From Parelaphostrongylus tenuis (taxonomy: Eukaryota; Nematoda; Chromadorea; Rhabditida; Metastrongylidae), in assembly GCA_019055375.1 (NCBI GenBank), contig JAHQIW010007090.1:62001-126000 (forward strand): a stretch of 64,000 bases of DNA, read 5' to 3'. Made by a program: the position numbers and the translations under genes. Under the pieces are notes generated by a model. The model was not told the DNA's origin, made no database searches, and was given only the letters and a program-made list of their open reading frames with translations. Each line of letters starts with the position of its first letter. The stretch's first letter is position 1. This document shows, in pieces, positions 59,077 through 64,000 of the stretch.

Positions 59077-61261
59077 AACATTATGATTTAGTCAGCGAGT
59101 TAAAGTGTATTGTTTAAGTCTGTTTGATAGCTTTCAACCTATTGCTCACTTGGAAAAATTCTATAGAGCACAGCTATCAAATAGCAGTCTGGATACAAAT
59201 ATTAATGAGTCAATATCTGCTGTAAGCATGTCTCGTATGATGTACATATCTCCTTCCAAGCAGGTGAAGTCCGGCGGAGCTTTTTTTACCACAAAGAAGC
59301 TAAACAAAGATCGTTGTTAGTTGTGGGCATGGCCAGCGGCATTGAGCGTTAATCTCATTGGCGACCATGGGGTGTTGTTTTCTGCAGTTGGAAGGCACGC
59401 CGACAAGTTGCTTTCTTATTTTGAGTCATTTGAATTTTATGTTTATTGATCCATTCTTGACTGCCTCAATTCAGTATATGCTATGTGGAAAAGTGTCACC
59501 TTTCAATACTGACAATCTGACGATGCCGACTTCCAAACTTCTCAAACACAACTGACCACCATAAGTGATATATGACTTAATAATTTTTGTTGACCAATTG
59601 AGAATTTGTGGCGATTGTCAATAGAAGAGGCTTCATTCTGTACTTCATTACTGTAACACATAGATGCTGAAGCACCGATTAACACCGTGTAGTACTTGTT
59701 CTAGTTGTCCTTCTAGAAGAAATGAGCAACTTTTCAATATAGAAGTTGAACCCATATTTGCAATGCTTATGTAATTTTCATCGAGATGCTCCAGCCGGGG
59801 CTGATTTTGTACAACCTGCTGTCTCGATCATTGAGTATTTTATTTTCCGCTCATTTAAGAAGCGATTCAAACAGCTTTTCAATCCTATTTCTTGACTTGA
59901 CAAAACTGTAAAGGACGGCATTTATGAACTGTCTCGGGACACCAACGAAACTTCAGCTCTGTTAGTCTGACATTTGGTTCTATGAGAGCGTTCGATCAAT
60001 TTCTTGAACTTTAGATCAATTTTAGTTTTTCCCCTGAAATTTTTTTAGTTTACTTATAGTGTGGAATAGGTGGGATGAGTACGCTGCGAGTCCGACTGTA
60101 GCAAAGGCCAACAGCAATGTGCTTAGATGACGAATAAGTTTTTTCCATCACATACAGGAATCATGTATATTCCAAATACATAATGAGGTACATACAAAAA
60201 AATTTGCTGCCAGTTCACAAGGCAATCATTTAACTTATCCGGTATGTGACCGATAGTTAGACATCGTTCTCAACACTTGAACCAAGACTTTAGCTTATAG
60301 TGAGCTGAGTTAAGTGAAATAAAAAAATCAAATGTTCTTTTGACGTTTAATTAACTCTGTAGCATTCAAAATAATGAAAAATAAAGAATAGTTATTTTTC
60401 AAGGGAATGTCAGTAATTTATTTTGAACAATTCACCTGCCTTTTCAACTACAGCTAACTTGAAGGAGAAAAGTGATATTGTTGCTATTTAAACAATTTAA
60501 TCATGGATTTTTCTCACTTCAATTCTTTCGGTACGGTGAGGGTCGTTTTTGACACATTATCAGAGGTCTTTTCGATGAGCAAAGCATGATTTGTTTGAGC
60601 GGCTAAAGTCATGGATAGCTTTTCATCAGACTTTACTGATTCTCACTCGCTAGCACAAATTGCAGTGACTCTGAAGCTAAATTCGGTTTTTTAGAAGGTC
60701 TTCAAAATGCACTGCAATTAGCGGATGATTACGTTTTACACTCAGAATATTCTTTGCATGTAAGAATTCCATACGTACAAAAAGTGTATAGGCGTGTATA
60801 GAAAACTATTGTAATATCAGAATAATGCAGAAAACCTTAAGGCTTTTTATTTGGAAACAAAAAATCCTTATTCAATAACGAGAACTGCGCATCTTTGCGA
60901 AAATCGATGGACAGCCGTACGGAAAGGTTCAGCAGATATCAAAATAAGCACGGTTGCGTTAAAAGAGTCTTAGTACAACACTAATCACCATAACAAAAAA
61001 GAAGGAGACGAAACGGAAATCTTAGTACTAGTTTCTATAAACCAGACTATGATAATCGCTGGAATGGTCTGCTACAATCATTAAGAGCATAGTATTTTGA
61101 CATCAAATGTTCATCATGTGGGTTACATAATATTGGAGTATTCGAAAACAATCAGCGTCTACTTTCGTGAATACCTGAGAAAGGCTTAATATGATACTAC
61201 TCCGAAACTCAGCAGTGAGAATTCTGCGCAGGCTCACAAAGTATCAATAAAATCCGAAGCT
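59077..61261. other. No exon recognised; element C copy
   Basis: Expected to contain or lead to the missing 5' exons of the PBO-1-like gene, but no EF-hand-like exon was found on the minus strand. The segment 60590-60830 is a long copy of dispersed element C. Confidence 0.35.
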
Positions 61262-61395
61262 GCACTAAACTTAAAGAGTCTGGCGCTGAGCAATCCCTTA
61301 AAGAGGCGCCATGGAATCGATTTGATTTTAGTATTGTAGGGTAACTGATTGCATATTTGACCTAGAAAATGATTTGCGAGAGCCTATCGAGAAAT
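61262..61395 (-). repeat. SINE family 1, truncated
   Basis: It starts with the family phrase ('agtctggcgctgagcaatcc') and stops at 'gcgagagcctatcgagaaat', where the skewed block at 61400 begins. Confidence 0.55.
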
Positions 61396-61399
61396 CACT

Positions 61400-62940
61400 T
61401 TGGTATTCCAATTCTTTCGAACTTCATAACTTTACCTGGTGCCAGTTTGAAAGATCCACCCGTGAGGAAGACCGGTGATCGAGTGGCAAGGGACGCGGGT
61501 TCGCAGTTCTTTCTCGTGTCGGCGTTTTTGTTTGGGCTTCGTGTGTGTTTTGTATTCGTTGTCGTGTTGATTGTGAGGTTTTCGTAGTTTAGACGTTGGC
61601 GTGTCGGTAAAAGACTAAGACCCGATCTGTATTTTTGTGGCGTTGTTACGCAGCTTTGTGATGTTGTACGATCTAGCGCAGAGCGTGTTTGTTGGGTCGC
61701 TACTGACGTATTCTGATTAAAGCCTTTACAGTTTAGACATAAATCGGCACGGTGGCACGGTATAGTGGGTGAGGCTAGCAGGCTTATGTAAGAGGTGAAA
61801 GCTAAACTCGAGGGGAGAGCGCCTCTTGAAGATGCAGTAAGATTGCGCACGATATAGTATTAAATCATAAGGTTTTAAAGATGTCGATTCGTATCGCACT
61901 ACCGTCTAAGGTCTGGCGTACTAATACGCACTTGTGGTTGGTGGCTAGCTCTCGTGTATTTATGGACGGTTGTATCGAGCCCAGCGTTGGTTTGAATCTT
62001 TGTTATTCACTAATGGCCCTACTTGACTGCTGTGGTAAGGACCGGTGTCGAGATTCTTGCTTGCACGGAGGGAGGAGGGATTTTGCCATGCCCAGCGGGT
62101 GAGAATGGTTTGGGTTGTAGGTAGTCTTTGAGCGATGGGTTTTTATGTTGGGGGAATTGGTTTATAGTGTAGTTAAAAATATGGAGCTTGTGGTGGCTTT
62201 GGTCGAAGCTGTAAAAGCAGCCCATAGACCTCGCCAGGTAGGAGAGTGATAGTTTGTGTATTTGGAATGAAGACGTTAAGTAACGCACTAGTTGGGGGTA
62301 TTGAAGAGCAGGAGTGGTGCTTTCGAGGTGGGGTGGTTTTGAGAAAAAGCAGTAGAACGTATAGAGCACGTAATCTGTTGACTTTAGTCCATGTAGGCAC
62401 GGCTGAGACTTCTCAGATCGTGTTATGGCTCTTTGAGTTAAAGGAATCCCTTGGCGTGTCCTGACATTAATGGTCTCGCACAACTCCTAGGAGCGGGGAG
62501 TCTTGAATTAGGAAGAAGAGCGGGAGTAGCGTTGTGCTGGGACTTCTTTCCGAAGCTTGACCCATCTTGGTGTAGAGTATCTTGCTTCGGTTCTCGGGGT
62601 CTAAGCCTGCTGCTCTAGCGCATTTTCGACATAATAGCCCCATCACATAAACCTATAAAACGTTGAACTTAGTTGCACTTCGGTTCACTCCTCGTTTGTC
62701 GTTGCTCCTGGGCGCGGCGATTGCAGTTTACACTGCGCTACCTTGCTGGCCTCTTTTCACTAATCATGGTTTTGAGAGGGACCAACCATCTATGTGCCCC
62801 TGATCTCTTCAAACCATATGATACATGGTTCGAGATGTTTCTTTATCATGAGATCACGGGCGTGGTCAGTGGTTGATTGGTGGCGTGGAAAACAGTGTAG
62901 GAGTCTGGCGGGCTCTGTGAAAAGAGAAAACGAGGAAACC

Positions 62941-62945
<5 letters not shown>
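61400..62945. other. G/T-skewed, GC-richer block, probable unidentified mobile element
   Basis: The plus strand is visibly rich in G and T, and the composition changes sharply at both edges. The minus strand has two long open frames (61850-61395, 151 codons; 62483-62019, 154 codons), rich in Thr, Ser, Pro and Lys with no recognised motif. The skew alone may explain the lack of stops. A plus-strand frame (61881-62102) contains CCGKDRCRDSCLHGG. I could not assign a family. Confidence 0.4.

Positions 62946-62975
<30 letters not shown>
62946..62975. repeat. T30 homopolymer
   Basis: An uninterrupted run of 30 T. On the minus strand it could be the poly(A) tail of a retroposed sequence lying to its right, but no such element was identified. 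Confidence 0.8.
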
Positions 62976-62976
<1 letters not shown>

Positions 62977-63674
62977 ATTGGTGTGGGGAGGAATTTGACA
63001 TTGCTAAATGCGAAAGAGAGTTTCTTTTGTAACATAAAAACCATTGAATGCTGACATTTTTTGGTGTCGAACATCAGAAACTGAAAAAAAAGTGTGTGAA
63101 TGAAGCAGACGTCTTGAAGCAATATCGGAATAGACGGGGAAACATGAGGAGTATAGAGTTTTCTGAGAAGACACGCGAATTTGGTGCAACAGATTGTACA
63201 TGGATAGATTGTTCTTGTAATGGACTCTTTTAGGGATAAGAGCCGAGGAGTCTACATAAAAATTAAGTGAGGTAAGAGAGGTTCCCGTGAATTAATGAAG
63301 CGTTAGTGATGGTGGGCAGCGCTAGTAGACCCCACCCCAACACCATTAGCCACAGGAGTAGTCTAGATAGCGTCAGCGACGGTGAACACTGAAAGGAAAG
63401 TGGGTGAGCTAACAGTGGTTTAACCTCTAGGCCGTAGCTAGAATCAGAATCAAAATGGAGAAGCTCGCCGTAACAGCACTAGACCACTGAAGCGGCAAAG
63501 CTTCTTAGGTGTATATCGCGCGAGGCTCCACACGTCCCGTCGCCTACTTGTCCACTCGCTCGTCTACGCACGCCCCATAACGACTTTATCCCTCGCCCGT
63601 TCGAGCTGGGCTTTAGCAATTTTGTGTACGCTTCTTGTTTTTTGTATGGAGTCTCCTAGTCCTTAGCTCTAGAG
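62976..63674. other. No gene recognised
   Basis: A GC-richer patch at 63280-63610 resembles the untranslated part of a mobile element ('gtgggcagcgctagtagacc', 'gaccactgaagcggcaaagc'), but it cannot be named. Confidence 0.3.
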
Positions 63675-64000
63675 GAAAAGGAAAGGGAAAAAAAAATAAG
63701 GATAAAAAAAAAAAAAAGTGGATACAAAAAAACAAAAAAAGAAACAAGAAAAAAAACAAAAAGAACTGACAACTCAAAAAAAAAAAACAAGGGAGAAAAA
63801 AAAAAAAAAAATAAAAAATCAATAATGAAAAAAACTAAAAAAAAAATAAGAAATAAAAAAAAATAAAACAAATATAAAAATAAATAAAGTAATAAATAAA
63901 GAGAAAAACTCTATAGTAGATATAAAAAAAAAACTAAAAGAAAGATAAATTACCCGATCGCTAAAAAAAGGAAAAATAGAAAATAAACAAACAAATAATA
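63675..64000. repeat. Very A-rich low-complexity tract
   Basis: Dominated by poly(A) runs interrupted by single G, C or T. ORFs here encode only Phe/Leu-rich minus-strand artefacts. Confidence 0.8.

Noticed and set aside
63613..63871. Two Phe/Leu-rich minus ORFs
   Set aside because: Artefacts of the A-rich low-complexity tract.

Overview
This window is nuclear DNA from a nematode, most likely a strongylid (hookworm-like) clade V species. Four things suggest this: AT-rich sequence with many short GT-AG introns (down to 44-57 nt), a non-LTR retrotransposon relic of the type common in hookworm genomes, many tRNA-derived repeats, and proteins that read as nematode nitrilase, calcineurin-B-homologous and MFS proteins. 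The genus is an inference. No bacterial operon, CRISPR array, rRNA or intact tRNA gene was seen. Coding capacity lies in short exons, so single long ORFs are mostly misleading. I rebuilt the genes below by reading exons and checking that splice phases agree.

Layout. (1) 688-8143, plus strand: the C-terminal part of an MFS transporter. Its 6.4-kb intron holds an RTE-type LINE relic (2430-5370) and a Penelope-like relic (5640-6740) that contains a SINE and is followed by a hammerhead-like core. (2) 8.1-30.4 kb: repeat-rich and gene-poor, with mariner-like relics at 15.8-16.9 and 26.95-27.2 kb, several SINE families, inverted repeats and a few orphan exon candidates. (3) 30722-35098, plus: a tyrosine-rich protein of unknown function. 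(4) 36367-41410, minus: a complete nine-exon nitrilase gene with a one-base deletion just before the catalytic lysine codon and one GC-AG intron. (5) 43474-47552, plus: a six-exon divergent Rho-like small GTPase with an intact P-loop but no recognisable G3 or G4 motif. (6) 47954-49561, plus: a tentative three-exon single-pass membrane protein. (7) 49906-58800, minus: the last four exons of a calcineurin-B-homologous protein (PBO-1/CHP-like) with two canonical EF-hands. (8) 59-64 kb: a TA microsatellite, a G/T-skewed repeat-like block, a T30 run and a very A-rich end.

The most interesting items are two. The first is a type I hammerhead ribozyme with every core nucleotide in place (57393-57441, minus), inside a 350-bp element flanked by 12-bp direct repeats and in sense orientation within a PBO-1-like intron. 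The second is a family of elements with terminal inverted repeats that enclose a 72-nt tRNA-like cloverleaf (best copies at 23484-23750 and 50330-50635). Two host genes (nitrilase and MFS) each show a single one-base reading-frame defect in otherwise well-conserved exons. This could mean base errors in a draft assembly or recent gene decay.
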